Source of the DNA: Scandinavium sp036495715
GTDB lineage: Bacteria; Pseudomonadota; Gammaproteobacteria; Enterobacterales; Enterobacteriaceae
Reading direction: 5' to 3'
Length of the DNA stretch: 64,000 nucleotides
Assembly: GCA_036495715.1 (NCBI GenBank)
Contig: DASXML010000013.1
Coordinates: 124,001-188,000 of the forward strand
This document shows positions 55,424 through 64,000 of this stretch, piece after piece. Each line of letters starts with the position of its first letter. Positions within the stretch are counted from its first letter, which is position 1. The position numbers and the translations under genes are program-made. A model generated the notes under the pieces. It was not told where the DNA came from and searched no databases. It saw only the letters and a program-made list of their open reading frames with translations.

Positions 55424-56332
55424 ATGCATCGCAGTGGTTTTACTGAACTGGAAGTGGTGCTTGCCGTCGCGCACCGACAAAGTTTTCGCGCCGCCGCACG
55501 TGAATTAGGCATGTCCGCCACGGCGGTGAGCAACGCCGTCGCCGGGCTGGAAAGTCGCCTGAAAGTGCGTCTGTTTAACCGCTCGACGCGAAGTGTCGCC
55601 TTGACGCCAGCAGGCGAACGCTATGTTGAGCGCATTGCGCCCGCGCTGGCGGAAATCCAGCGCGCCTCGGAGGAAATTGCCACCGTAGCGGACACCCCGA
55701 GCGGCACGCTGCGCATCAATGCGCCGCAGGAAAGCGTGTCGATGCTGTACGACCCGTTGCTGGAGGAATACCTTAAACGCTATCCGCTGATGCGTCTTGA
55801 AATCACCAGCGAATCGCGGATGGTGGACATTGTGGCAGAAGGCTACGACGCAGGAATTCGTCTGGCGGAATCGGTTCCACAGGACATGATTGCCGTGCCG
55901 CTGACGCGGGATATCCGCATGCTGATCGTCGCGACACCCGACTATCTGACCGAACACGGCACGCCGCAGGCACCAGACGATTTAAAGCAGCACCAAAGCG
56001 TCGGCATGCGCATGTCGCACGGCGGGGTTTACCACTGGGAGCTGGAGCGTCATCAGCAGAAATTTTCGGTCAATGTGCCGCCGCGCATTGTGCTCAATGA
56101 GATGCGTGCCATACGCCGCGCCGCGTTAAGCGGCATCGGTCTGGCGTTTATTTCAGACTGGTTTGTTGATGACGATGTTGCGGCCGGTCGGCTGGTCAGC
56201 GTGATGGAGGAGTGGTGTCAGCCGTTTGGCGGCTTGCGACTGTATTACCCCGGCAGACGTCACGTCCCACCGGGGTTGAAAGCGTTTATCGATTTGGTCC
56301 ACGAAATCCGTGACCGCGACGTTAAGCCTTAA
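55424..56332 (+). CDS. LysR-family transcriptional regulator
   Basis: 302-aa regulator with an N-terminal winged helix-turn-helix (LEVVLAVAHRQSFRAAAREL, then SRLKVRLFNRSTRSV) and a periplasmic-binding-like effector domain from about residue 90. It is divergent from the aldehyde dehydrogenase with 103 bp between start codons. Its 3' end overlaps the convergent ABC ATPase gene by 11 bp. The effector is unknown. Confidence 0.92.
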   Translation: MHRSGFTELEVVLAVAHRQSFRAAARELGMSATAVSNAVAGLESRLKVRLFNRSTRSVALTPAGERYVERIAPALAEIQRASEEIATVADTPSGTLRINAPQESVSMLYDPLLEEYLKRYPLMRLEITSESRMVDIVAEGYDAGIRLAESVPQDMIAVPLTRDIRMLIVATPDYLTEHGTPQAPDDLKQHQSVGMRMSHGGVYHWELERHQQKFSVNVPPRIVLNEMRAIRRAALSGIGLAFISDWFVDDDVAAGRLVSVMEEWCQPFGGLRLYYPGRRHVPPGLKAFIDLVHEIRDRDVKP

Positions 56333-57293
56333 ACAGCCAGCAGGCGGCGAAATGGCGCGGGGCAATTTCCTGCATTGGCGGCTCCTGCTGCTGGCAAACC
56401 GGCATCGCGTGCGGGCAGCGGCTGTAAAAACGACAGCCGTCTATCTGCGCCGTCGGGCTGGGGATTTCCCCTTTCAGACTGCTCTGTTCCAGATGCCGTA
56501 CGCGCGGATCGGGCTGCGGCACGGAGGCCAGTAACGCCCGCGTGTAGGGGTGAGCAGGATGCTGATAAAGCTCACTGGCTTCTGCCACTTCCACCAGCTT
56601 GCCGAGATACATCACGCCGATACGGCTGGAAATGTGGCGCACCATCGACAAATCGTGTGCAATAAACAGATAGGTCAGCCCCAATTCCTGCTGCAAATCT
56701 TGCAGGATATTCACCACCTGCGCCTGCACCGACACATCTAACGCCGACAGCGGTTCATCGCACAGCACAAACTCCGGACGTACCGACAACGCGCGGGCAA
56801 TGCTGATTCGCTGGCGCTGCCCACCGCTGAACTCATGGGGAAAGCGCTGCAAATGCTCCTGCTTGAGGCCCACTTTATACAGCAATTCTTCCGCCCGCTC
56901 GCGCTGCGCCTGTTTGCTGTAGCCGTGAATGTGCATCGGCTCTGACACCAACTGTTGCACAGTCATGCCGGGGTTCAGTGACGAATACGGGTCCTGAAAA
57001 ATCGCCTGCATCCGGCGTCGCAACGGCTTAAGCGTTTTCTCTGAGGCCTGAGCTATTTCCTGTCCGGCGAAAGAAATCTCACCAGAGGTAATATCGAACA
57101 GCCGCAAAATGGCGCGCCCCAGCGTCGATTTACCGCAGCCGGATTCGCCCACCAGACCGAACGTTTCACCGGGCATGATATCGAAACTGACGCCGTCGAC
57201 GGCTTTCACCGACAGACCTTTGCGCAGCCAACCGCCGTTCAGCGCATAGTGTTTACGCACATCGCGCACGCGAATTAACGGGTCGTTGCTCAT
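56322..57293 (-). CDS. Peptide-type ABC importer ATPase, DppF/OppF family
   Basis: 323-aa ATP-binding subunit. Walker A is GESGCGKST, the signature is SGGQRQRIS, and Walker B is FVLCDEPLSALD. The C-terminal oligopeptide-transporter domain has the cysteine pattern CRFYSRCPHAMPVC. The start overlaps the upstream ATPase by four bases. It is the last gene of a five-gene importer. Confidence 0.93.
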   Translation of the reverse strand: MSNDPLIRVRDVRKHYALNGGWLRKGLSVKAVDGVSFDIMPGETFGLVGESGCGKSTLGRAILRLFDITSGEISFAGQEIAQASEKTLKPLRRRMQAIFQDPYSSLNPGMTVQQLVSEPMHIHGYSKQAQRERAEELLYKVGLKQEHLQRFPHEFSGGQRQRISIARALSVRPEFVLCDEPLSALDVSVQAQVVNILQDLQQELGLTYLFIAHDLSMVRHISSRIGVMYLGKLVEVAEASELYQHPAHPYTRALLASVPQPDPRVRHLEQSSLKGEIPSPTAQIDGCRFYSRCPHAMPVCQQQEPPMQEIAPRHFAACWLFKA

Positions 57294-58267
57294 GACTGAA
57301 TCTCCTTATCCTGCCACAGCCAGCACGCGGTGCGATGACCGTCCGCATTTGAATAGAATGGCGGCGGCGTTGTGCATTGCGCCATTCGCTGCGGGCAACG
57401 CTCGGCAAATGGACAGCCCGGTGGCGGGTTAAGCAACCCCGGCGGCGAACCTTCAATGGGTGACAAACGACGGGCAGACGCATCCGCGCGCGGCAGTGAC
57501 GCCAACAGCCCGCGCGTGTAAGGATGCAAAGGCCGCCAGAAAATATCGTCGACGCTCCCTTCTTCCATCACCTGCCCGCCGTACATCACCACCACGCGGC
57601 TGCACACCTGCGCCACCACGCCGAGATCGTGGGTGATCAACAAAATAGCGGTGCCGGTTTGCTGCTGTAGCGTTTTCAATAGCCGTAAGATCTGCGCCTG
57701 AATGGTGACATCCAGCGCGGTGGTCGGTTCGTCGGCGATCAGCAGTTGCGGATCGCAGGAGAGCGCAATGGCGATCATGACCCGCTGGCGCATACCGCCG
57801 CTAAATTCGTGCGGATACTGACTGAAACGACGATCGGCATCGGCGATCCCCACGCGGCCCAGCATGTCGACAGCGTTGACCTTCGCCTCACGCTTCGACA
57901 AGCCTTTGTTACGCCGCAGGATCTCCGTCATCTGCTGACCGATAGTCAGCACCGGGTTCAGCGCAGTCATCGGATCTTGGAAAATCATCGCGATATCGTT
58001 GCCGCGAATACGCCGCATTTGCTCCGGCGTTTTGCGCGCCAGATCTTCGCCGCGAAAATGGACGCGCCCGCCGGTAATTTTGCCGTTATTGCCCAAAAGC
58101 TGGATAACTGATTTACAGGTCACGCTTTTGCCGCAGCCCGATTCCCCCACAATGCCGACCAGTTCGCCAGGCTTCAGCGCAAAGCTCACCCCGCGTACCG
58201 AATGCACTTCACCCTCGCGGGTGAAGAACGACGTTTGCAGGTTGTCGAGTTCCAGTAAATTATGCAT
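57290..58267 (-). CDS. Peptide-type ABC importer ATPase, DppD/OppD family
   Basis: 325-aa ATP-binding subunit with Walker A GESGCGKSV, signature SGGMRQRVM and Walker B LLIADEPTTALD. The C-terminus has the family cysteines CPFAERCPQRMAQC. It overlaps the permease gene by eight bases and the following ATPase by four. The pair of distinct ATPases is typical of Dpp/Opp systems. Confidence 0.93.
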   Translation of the reverse strand: MHNLLELDNLQTSFFTREGEVHSVRGVSFALKPGELVGIVGESGCGKSVTCKSVIQLLGNNGKITGGRVHFRGEDLARKTPEQMRRIRGNDIAMIFQDPMTALNPVLTIGQQMTEILRRNKGLSKREAKVNAVDMLGRVGIADADRRFSQYPHEFSGGMRQRVMIAIALSCDPQLLIADEPTTALDVTIQAQILRLLKTLQQQTGTAILLITHDLGVVAQVCSRVVVMYGGQVMEEGSVDDIFWRPLHPYTRGLLASLPRADASARRLSPIEGSPPGLLNPPPGCPFAERCPQRMAQCTTPPPFYSNADGHRTACWLWQDKEIQS

Positions 58268-59105
58268 CGCGATTGGCTCCCGGATCGAAGGCGGTACGGA
58301 ACACGTCGCCCAGCACGTTGAAACTGAACACCGTCAGCAGGATCAAAATCCCCGGGAACATCGCCAGCCATGAAGCTTCACCAATGTACGACTGCGCGTT
58401 GTTGAGCATACTGCCCCACGACGCGGCGGGCTGCTGTACGCCAAGCCCCAGGAAGCTGAGCGTCGATTCCATCAGGATCGCCGAGGCAATGTTCAGCGTG
58501 GCGGCCACGATAATCGTCGGCAACACGCCGGGAACAATGTGACGCACAATAATGCGCAGCGGGTTTTCTCCAGACGCGCGGGCATACAGCACATATTCCC
58601 GTTCTTTGACCGACAGCGTTTCGGCACGCACCAGTCGCGACATGTTCATCCACGTCAACAGACTGATAATCATGATGATATTGTCTACGCCCGGTTTCAG
58701 ATACGCGTTGAGTACCAGCAGCAGGAAGAATGCCGGGATCGCCATCAGAATATCGACGGCGCGCATCATCAGGTTATCCAGCCAACCGCCAAAATAGCCG
58801 CTAACCGTGCCGACAACGGTGCCAATCAGCGTGGAAAACAGCATCACCAAAAAACCAACCATCAGTGAAATTTGCCCGCCGTACAGCGCGCGGGTGAAAT
58901 AGTCGCGCCCATATTCATCGGTGCCAAACCAGTGCGCGGCATCCGGCGGCAACATGCGTGCGCCGAGCGACATCTGATCGGGATCGTAAGGGCTGAACCT
59001 CGCGGCCAGCGCGGCGAGAATAAAAATAAACAGCACCATAAGAGAGAACTGCGCCGGACGATTGCGGCGCAGCTGGTGACGTACGTTTTGCCAGCGTCTG
59101 CTCAT
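58260..59105 (-). CDS. Peptide-type ABC importer permease, DppC family
   Basis: 281-aa inner-membrane subunit with about six helices. The GTDEYGRDYFTRALYGGQIS segment and the EAA-like loop ASGENPLRIIVRHIVPGVLP are standard for the DppC/OppC group. It is six bases downstream of the second permease gene. Confidence 0.93.
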   Translation of the reverse strand: MSRRWQNVRHQLRRNRPAQFSLMVLFIFILAALAARFSPYDPDQMSLGARMLPPDAAHWFGTDEYGRDYFTRALYGGQISLMVGFLVMLFSTLIGTVVGTVSGYFGGWLDNLMMRAVDILMAIPAFFLLLVLNAYLKPGVDNIIMIISLLTWMNMSRLVRAETLSVKEREYVLYARASGENPLRIIVRHIVPGVLPTIIVAATLNIASAILMESTLSFLGLGVQQPAASWGSMLNNAQSYIGEASWLAMFPGILILLTVFSFNVLGDVFRTAFDPGANRDA

Positions 59106-59111
59106 CGGCGG

Positions 59112-60065
59112 TTACCTCAGGGTACGAATGCGGGGATCGGCGAAGCGATACAGCAAGTCCGCCAGCAAATTGCCGACGATCAGCATCAACGACGACAACA
59201 GGATGATCGCCATGATCAACGGATAATCCAGCGAGGTGATCGCCTGAATGCCGAGCAGCCCCATTCCCGGCCACGAGAACACGCTTTCAGTAACGTAAGC
59301 GCCCACAATCAGTTCGCCAAACGACAGGCCAAACAGGGTGATCACCGGCAGCAATACGTTTTTCAGCACGTGACGGAACAAAATAGTGCGGTAAGTTGCG
59401 CCATAGGCCAGTTGCGTCTGCACGTAATCCGCAGAGAGCTGGCTAATGGTGTTGGAACGCACATAGCGCACGTAATTGGAGAGGTTGTAAAAGGTCAGCG
59501 CGATACATGGCAACACGCCGTGGCGCACCACGTCGAGCCAATTATCTTCCACACCAATCGTGCGCATGCCCATGCTCGGCAGCCAGTTGAGCTGCACGGC
59601 GAACACCATTATCAGCAGAATACCGAACCAGAAAATCGGCACCGAAATGCCGATATAGGCGAACAGATTGAGGAAATGATCGAGCCAGCGATGCTTAAAC
59701 GCGCCCGCCAACAGGCCAAGCGGTACCGCCAGCACAATCGCCAACAGCAGCGAGGCGCTCATCAACCCAAGTGTGGCGGGAATGCGCTCGACGATCATTG
59801 CCAGCACCGGACGGTGATAAATCAGCGAATAGCCCAAATCGCCCTGAAAGACGTTTTTCAGCCACAGAAAATATTGCGTCACCAGCGGTTTATCCAGCCC
59901 CAGACTGTGACGAATGCGCTCGATGTCTTCCGGTGCCATACGCGGCGTGATGTACGCCTGTATCGGGTCACCCGGCGCGAGTTTCACCAGCAAAAACGCG
60001 ACCAGTGAAATAAAGAAAAGCATCGGCAGCAGTTGTAACAGCCGACGCGTCAGCATTGCGTTCAC
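59112..60065 (-). CDS. Peptide-type ABC importer permease, DppB family
   Basis: 317-aa inner-membrane subunit with about six helices. RLLQLLPMLFFISLVAFLLV is helix 1 and PGDPIQAYITPRM follows as in DppB/OppB. The EAA-like loop reads AYGATYRTILFRHVLKNVLLP. It is separated from the binding-protein gene by a tandem REP array. Confidence 0.93.
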   Translation of the reverse strand: MNAMLTRRLLQLLPMLFFISLVAFLLVKLAPGDPIQAYITPRMAPEDIERIRHSLGLDKPLVTQYFLWLKNVFQGDLGYSLIYHRPVLAMIVERIPATLGLMSASLLLAIVLAVPLGLLAGAFKHRWLDHFLNLFAYIGISVPIFWFGILLIMVFAVQLNWLPSMGMRTIGVEDNWLDVVRHGVLPCIALTFYNLSNYVRYVRSNTISQLSADYVQTQLAYGATYRTILFRHVLKNVLLPVITLFGLSFGELIVGAYVTESVFSWPGMGLLGIQAITSLDYPLIMAIILLSSLMLIVGNLLADLLYRFADPRIRTLR

Positions 60066-60094
60066 GACATTCCCTTCACAAAACTGGCTACTGA

Positions 60095-60250
60095 GAAATT
60101 GCCCGGTGGCGCTACGCTTACCGGGCCTACAAAACCTGTAAGCCGGGCAAACAACGTGCCGCCCGGCGCTGACAGAAATTGCCCGGTGGCGCTACGCTTA
60201 CCGAGCCTACAAAACCTGTAGGCCGGGCAAACAACGTGCCGCCCGGCATT
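60095..60250. repeat. Tandem 80-bp duplication of REP elements
   Basis: A unit beginning GAAATTGCCCGGTGGCGCTA at 60095 recurs at 60175 with very few changes. Each unit has two opposite REP palindromes. The array lies between the binding-protein and permease genes, where it may lower expression of the downstream genes relative to the abundant binding protein. Confidence 0.9.
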
Positions 60251-60254
60251 TCCG

Positions 60255-61850
60255 TCATTGTTTTTGGTAGATTTTCGACAGATCCTGGAACATATACACC
60301 GGTTTCGGTTCGGCGGCTTGAGTACCGCCGAAACGCTTGTCTAACGCCAGCGTCGCGTTGGAATACGCTATCGGGTAATAGGTCATTTCCGTCGCCACGG
60401 TCTGCTGGATCTGTTGGTAGATAGCGCCACGCTTCGCGGCATCGGTTTCGATAGCCCCTTTATCCCACAACGCATCGAACTGCGGGTCTTTATAGTGCGC
60501 GTAGTTATACGCTTCGTTGCTCATAAACAGCGACTTATAGCCGTCCGGCTCCGCGCCCATGATGTAACCGCCGAGGTTCACATCCCACGCGGTGTTATTC
60601 ATATCGAGACTGCGCTGTGACATCGCGTTGGCATCCAGCGGCATCAGCTCCACGTTAATTCCCAGTGCTTTCAGCTGCTGCTGAATATAGAGGCTCATGC
60701 TCTCCTGAGTTTTATTGGTGTTGACGTAGGCCAGACGCAGTTTGAGATCCGCCGGTGCGCCAGAGGCTTTCAGCAGATCTTTGGCTTTTTGCAGGTCATA
60801 TTTGTACTGTTCGACGTCATCAGAATGGTACAGCGTGTCCGGCGTCAGGAACGACGTTGCCGGTTTCGCGTAATCAAGCGAGGTAAACGCGGTGGTGACC
60901 AGGTCATCTTTGTTGATCGCATAGGCAATGGCCTGACGCAAATCTTTGCTCTTCATTACCGGTACGTTCTGGTTGAAGGTCATGTACGCCAGACGCCCTT
61001 CCGGATAGACCACAAAATCGAATTTACCGGTGCTTTTCAGGCGCGGCACATCCTGCGGGTCGACCATTTTCAGGTTAATTTCGCCATTTTGCAGCGCAAG
61101 ATTGGCGGAGTTGCTGTCTTTGGCAAAACGATAAGTAACGGAATCAAGCTTGGCTTTGCCGTTCCAGTAATCGTCGAAACGCGTCAGGGAATAATACTGA
61201 CCCGCGCGATACTCTTTGAATTTGAACGGTCCGGAGCCGACCGGCGCATCGTTTTTGCTGCTTTTTTCCAGATCGCTTTCGTTGGCAAACACGTGTTGCG
61301 GGATCGGGTAAATCTGTACCAGCGTGCCGACAAACGCGGCGCTGACCTGCGGCAGGGTAAATTTCACCGTCAAATTATCCACTTTGCTCACCTCGACCGG
61401 CTTGCCGCCAAAGATAAACATACTGCGGAAGAAGCTGTGCTGTTTTTCATCCAGCAGTTTGTCGAAGGTGAATACCACATCGTCGGCGGTCAGCGGCTGG
61501 CCGTCCTGCCATTTCAAATTCGGTTTCAGTTTGAGGACATAGCTGAGGTTATCGGCCGATGGCGTCAGGCTTTCCGCCAGGCCCCATTCAATTTTTCCGT
61601 CGTTGTAACTGTAGAGCGGCGCATACAGCGCCTGCATGATCGTCAGCGTGGTGCGGTCACTGGCATAAATCGGGTTCACCGCCAGCGGGTCGCCGGAAGT
61701 AATGCCAATAATCAGTGAACCGCCGTCTTTCGGCGCGGCGCTCTGATTCGCAGCAGGGGCATTTACGGTGTCTTTATTTTTTGCGTCGTCGCATCCCGCG
61801 AGACCTAAAGCCAGCGACATCATCGCGGCGGAGAAAACCAACTTGCGCAT
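60255..61850 (-). CDS. Peptide-type ABC importer substrate-binding lipoprotein (SBP family 5)
   Basis: 531-aa extracytoplasmic binding protein. The signal peptide ends in the lipobox LAGC with the cysteine at about residue 20, so it should be lipid-anchored. The family-5 pattern is clear: YAPLYSYNDGKIEWGLAESL near the N-terminus, LKLKPNLKWQDGQPLTADDV, and GSGPFKFKEYRAGQYYSLTR. First gene of the importer operon. The substrate could be peptides, glutathione-like compounds or nickel; sequence does not decide. Confidence 0.9.
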   Translation of the reverse strand: MRKLVFSAAMMSLALGLAGCDDAKNKDTVNAPAANQSAAPKDGGSLIIGITSGDPLAVNPIYASDRTTLTIMQALYAPLYSYNDGKIEWGLAESLTPSADNLSYVLKLKPNLKWQDGQPLTADDVVFTFDKLLDEKQHSFFRSMFIFGGKPVEVSKVDNLTVKFTLPQVSAAFVGTLVQIYPIPQHVFANESDLEKSSKNDAPVGSGPFKFKEYRAGQYYSLTRFDDYWNGKAKLDSVTYRFAKDSNSANLALQNGEINLKMVDPQDVPRLKSTGKFDFVVYPEGRLAYMTFNQNVPVMKSKDLRQAIAYAINKDDLVTTAFTSLDYAKPATSFLTPDTLYHSDDVEQYKYDLQKAKDLLKASGAPADLKLRLAYVNTNKTQESMSLYIQQQLKALGINVELMPLDANAMSQRSLDMNNTAWDVNLGGYIMGAEPDGYKSLFMSNEAYNYAHYKDPQFDALWDKGAIETDAAKRGAIYQQIQQTVATEMTYYPIAYSNATLALDKRFGGTQAAEPKPVYMFQDLSKIYQKQ

Positions 61851-62100
61851 GCTTTATTTACTCCTTGCCATCTACATAGTTATTATTTTTTACCTGCCAA
61901 CGAACGCAGTTCAGCGCGCATAGTGGGGCCTTTCCCACACGATTTGAAATGCGATTTTCGCTTAAGCTTATATCCGAACCGATCTCTATAAGATGTTTTT
62001 ACAATAAGCCGTTAGCGGCATCACGACTCTGATCGTTAAAGCTCTGCGCACGCACCTGCTACACTCCCTCAACTATCCCCTAAAGAAAAGGCTGGTTCTG

Positions 62101-62967
62101 ATGTCTGACAATAACTATCAACCTCCGAAAGTCTGGGAGTGGAAGCAAAACAACGGCGGCGCGTTCGCCAACATCAACCGTCCGGTCTCCGGCCCGACGC
62201 ACGAAAAAGCATTGCCGGTGGGCACGCACCCGCTGCAACTCTATTCGCTCGGCACGCCAAACGGGCAGAAAGTGACGATCATGCTGGAAGAGCTTTTGTC
62301 CGCCGGAGTGACCGCTGCCGAGTACGATGCGTGGATGATCCGCATTGGCGACGGCGATCAGTTCTCCAGCGGTTTCGTGGACGTGAACCCGAACTCAAAA
62401 ATCCCCGCCCTGAGCGATCACTCGGTGAACCCGCCGCTGCGCGTGTTTGAATCCGGATCGATCCTGCTGTATCTGGCAGAGAAATTTGGTCACTTCCTGC
62501 CGAAGGATCCGGCGGGACGCACTGAAACGCTGAACTGGCTGTTCTGGTTACAGGGCGCCGCGCCGTTCCTCGGCGGTGGTTTCGGGCATTTCTATAACTA
62601 TGCCCCGGTCAAAATTGAGTACGCTATCGACCGCTTTACGATGGAAGCCAAACGTCAGCTCGACGTGCTGGATAAACAGTTGGCACGCAGCCGCTATGTC
62701 GCGGGCGAGGAATACACCATTGCTGATATGGCTATCTGGCCGTGGTACGGCAATGTGGTGCTCGGCGCGGTCTACAACGCGGCGGAATTCCTTGATGCTG
62801 GCAGCTACAAGAACGTGCTGCGCTGGGCGCAGGATGTCGGTAATCGTCCGGCGGTAAAACGTGGGCGCATCGTCAACCGCGCGCAAGGGCCGCTGAACGA
62901 ACAGCTGCATGAGCGTCATAGCGCCAGTGATTTTGATACCAACACCGAAGATAAACGCCAGGCTTAA
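62101..62967 (+). CDS. yghU: Glutathione S-transferase family disulfide-bond reductase YghU
   Basis: Nu-class GST-like enzyme with glutathione-dependent disulfide reductase activity in E. coli; 288 aa in both. Family segments include GAFANINRPVSGPTHEK, LYSLGTPNGQKVTIMLEELL and the thioredoxin-fold NPNSKIPALSDH with the cis-proline, then FESGSILLYLAEK. The C-terminal helical domain contains EYTIADMAIWPWYG. Related by substrate to gshB and gss in this window. Confidence 0.96.
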   Translation: MSDNNYQPPKVWEWKQNNGGAFANINRPVSGPTHEKALPVGTHPLQLYSLGTPNGQKVTIMLEELLSAGVTAAEYDAWMIRIGDGDQFSSGFVDVNPNSKIPALSDHSVNPPLRVFESGSILLYLAEKFGHFLPKDPAGRTETLNWLFWLQGAAPFLGGGFGHFYNYAPVKIEYAIDRFTMEAKRQLDVLDKQLARSRYVAGEEYTIADMAIWPWYGNVVLGAVYNAAEFLDAGSYKNVLRWAQDVGNRPAVKRGRIVNRAQGPLNEQLHERHSASDFDTNTEDKRQA

Positions 62968-63078
62968 ACCTTTCCCGTCGACCGGACGTCATCGTCCGGT
63001 CACTTTTTTCTCGTTGTATATTTACACGCCAATACATTATTAGTATGAATATGTCTCACTCTGGCATATGGCATCTAA

Positions 63079-64000
63079 ATGTCTGAAATCGCCCTGAAAC
63101 AACAGATCCAGAATCTGAAAAAGCATAACGCCCGGCTGTTGCGCATTGCCCGTGATGCGAAGAGCAAGCTTAGCGCTACCCTCGACGGCACCGGCCTTTG
63201 TTTATGGCAGCTGGATATTCCCAGCGGGAAATTAATCATTTTCAACCGCCGCTGGGGCGCGATGCTTGGCTATCAGCCGAAAGCCCTGAGCGCCCGTTTC
63301 GATGTGTGGCGGGAGCATCTGCATCCGGAAGACAAAGCCCGGGTATTAGACGCGTTTTACAGTCATCTGGAAGGTAACGCGCCGTATTACGAAGCACTGC
63401 ACCGAATGCTGCACAAAAACGGCACCGTCACCTGGGTACTGGATCGCGGGCGCGTCAGTGATTGGGATGCCGACGGCAAGCCGTTGAAAGTCACCGGCAC
63501 CCACATTGATATGACCAAAGAGAAGCAGTATGAGGAACAGCTTTCTGCGCTGGCAAACCACGATCCCCTGACCGGGCTTGCGAATCGTCATGCGCTGTTA
63601 AAACACTTCGCGCAGATGCGCCAGGACGACGCCATGTGCGTGGCGTTTATCGATCTTGATGATTTTAAAGCGGTGAATGACCGATTCGGCCATCGTTGCG
63701 GTGATGAACTGCTGATTCAGCTCAGTCAGCGCCTGCGTGAAGCCTGCCCGCCGGGCAGCGTGGTCGGGCGACTGGGCGGCGACGAATTTGTGCTGCTACT
63801 GCCCTGCTCGCTCAACAGCCTTTTGGTGTGGAGCACCGCTCACAACTGCCTGCGCGCGGCGCTGACACCGTTCGAACTGGTAAGCGGCACCGCCTCGGTG
63901 GGCGCGTCTATCGGCATCAATGAAGTGCTGGCAGAAGACGACTTTAGCGGCGCGTTGTTGCGTGCGGATCTGTCGATGTATCAAATCAAACACACCGGAA
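63079..64000 (+). CDS. PAS-GGDEF diguanylate cyclase, incomplete at window edge
   Basis: 307 codons visible, reading off the right edge. An N-terminal helix (about 1-30) is followed by a PAS fold (about 32-150, LDGTGLCLWQLDIPSG, HLHPEDKARV, VTGTHIDMTKEK). A GGDEF domain starts at about 160 with NHDPLTGLANRHAL, DLDDFKAVND and the active-site RLGGDEFVLLL. It should make cyclic di-GMP. No membrane segment is seen. An EAL or other domain could follow outside the window. The start follows no strong ribosome site. Confidence 0.9.
   Translation, partial: MSEIALKQQIQNLKKHNARLLRIARDAKSKLSATLDGTGLCLWQLDIPSGKLIIFNRRWGAMLGYQPKALSARFDVWREHLHPEDKARVLDAFYSHLEGNAPYYEALHRMLHKNGTVTWVLDRGRVSDWDADGKPLKVTGTHIDMTKEKQYEEQLSALANHDPLTGLANRHALLKHFAQMRQDDAMCVAFIDLDDFKAVNDRFGHRCGDELLIQLSQRLREACPPGSVVGRLGGDEFVLLLPCSLNSLLVWSTAHNCLRAALTPFELVSGTASVGASIGINEVLAEDDFSGALLRADLSMYQIKHTG

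Noticed and set aside
58872..60008. 378-codon open frame on the plus strand opposite the two permease genes
   Set aside because: His/Gln/Arg-rich translation typical of the complement of membrane-protein codons; no domain, no promoter or ribosome site.

Overview
The window is a chromosomal segment of a gammaproteobacterium of the family Enterobacteriaceae, in the Enterobacter/Lelliottia/Citrobacter/Kluyvera range. The species cannot be fixed from sequence alone. The backbone follows the Escherichia coli order pgk-epd-tktA-loiP-speB-speA-metK-galP-sprT-endA-rsmE-gshB-yqgE-ruvX-yggR/yggS-yggT-yggU-rdgB-hemW-yggN-yggL-trmB-mutY-yggX-mltC-nupG-speC-pheV-gss-yghU. Protein lengths are nearly always equal to the E. 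coli ones, from my memory of those proteins.

Region 1 (1-16.4 kb) is housekeeping: glycolysis and pentose phosphate (pgk, epd, tktA), putrescine synthesis from arginine (speA, speB), S-adenosylmethionine synthesis (metK), galactose uptake (galP), and the sprT-endA-rsmE-gshB-yqgE-ruvX run. Readable control sites include CRP sites upstream of epd and galP, a MetJ operator at metK and two GalR-type operators at galP.

Region 2 (16.4-28.1 kb) mixes backbone and accessory genes. A CsgD-like LuxR regulator sits between ruvX and yggR. After hemW, where E. coli has yggM and ansB, there is instead a three-gene TRAP carboxylate transporter and a chromosomal ParM/ParR-type actin partition pair.

Region 3 (28.1-41.4 kb) runs yggN to nupG, then a citrate block (citG, citX, a 2-hydroxycarboxylate antiporter, and a divergent CitA/CitB-family two-component system) without any citrate lyase subunit genes, then speC and tRNA-Phe.

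Region 4 (41.4-51.7 kb) is a genomic island of about 10.2 kb inserted at the tRNA-Phe 3' end and closed by a near-perfect copy of that end. It holds a broken P4-type integrase, a Ner-like regulator with phage-satellite remnants, a complete Type I restriction-modification system (hsdR-hsdM-hsdS), a HipB-like antitoxin gene cut by an IS3-family element, and a cluster of 21-bp repeats next to the right end.

Region 5 (51.7-64 kb) has gss and yghU, adjacent in E. coli but here separated by an aldehyde dehydrogenase, a LysR regulator and a five-gene peptide-type ABC importer. A PAS-GGDEF diguanylate cyclase runs off the right edge.

No CRISPR array, rRNA or intact prophage was seen. The least ordinary items are the chromosomal ParMR pair, the CsgD paralogue, the perfect 20-bp direct repeats between the citrate transporter and its two-component system, and the 21-bp repeat cluster at the island end.
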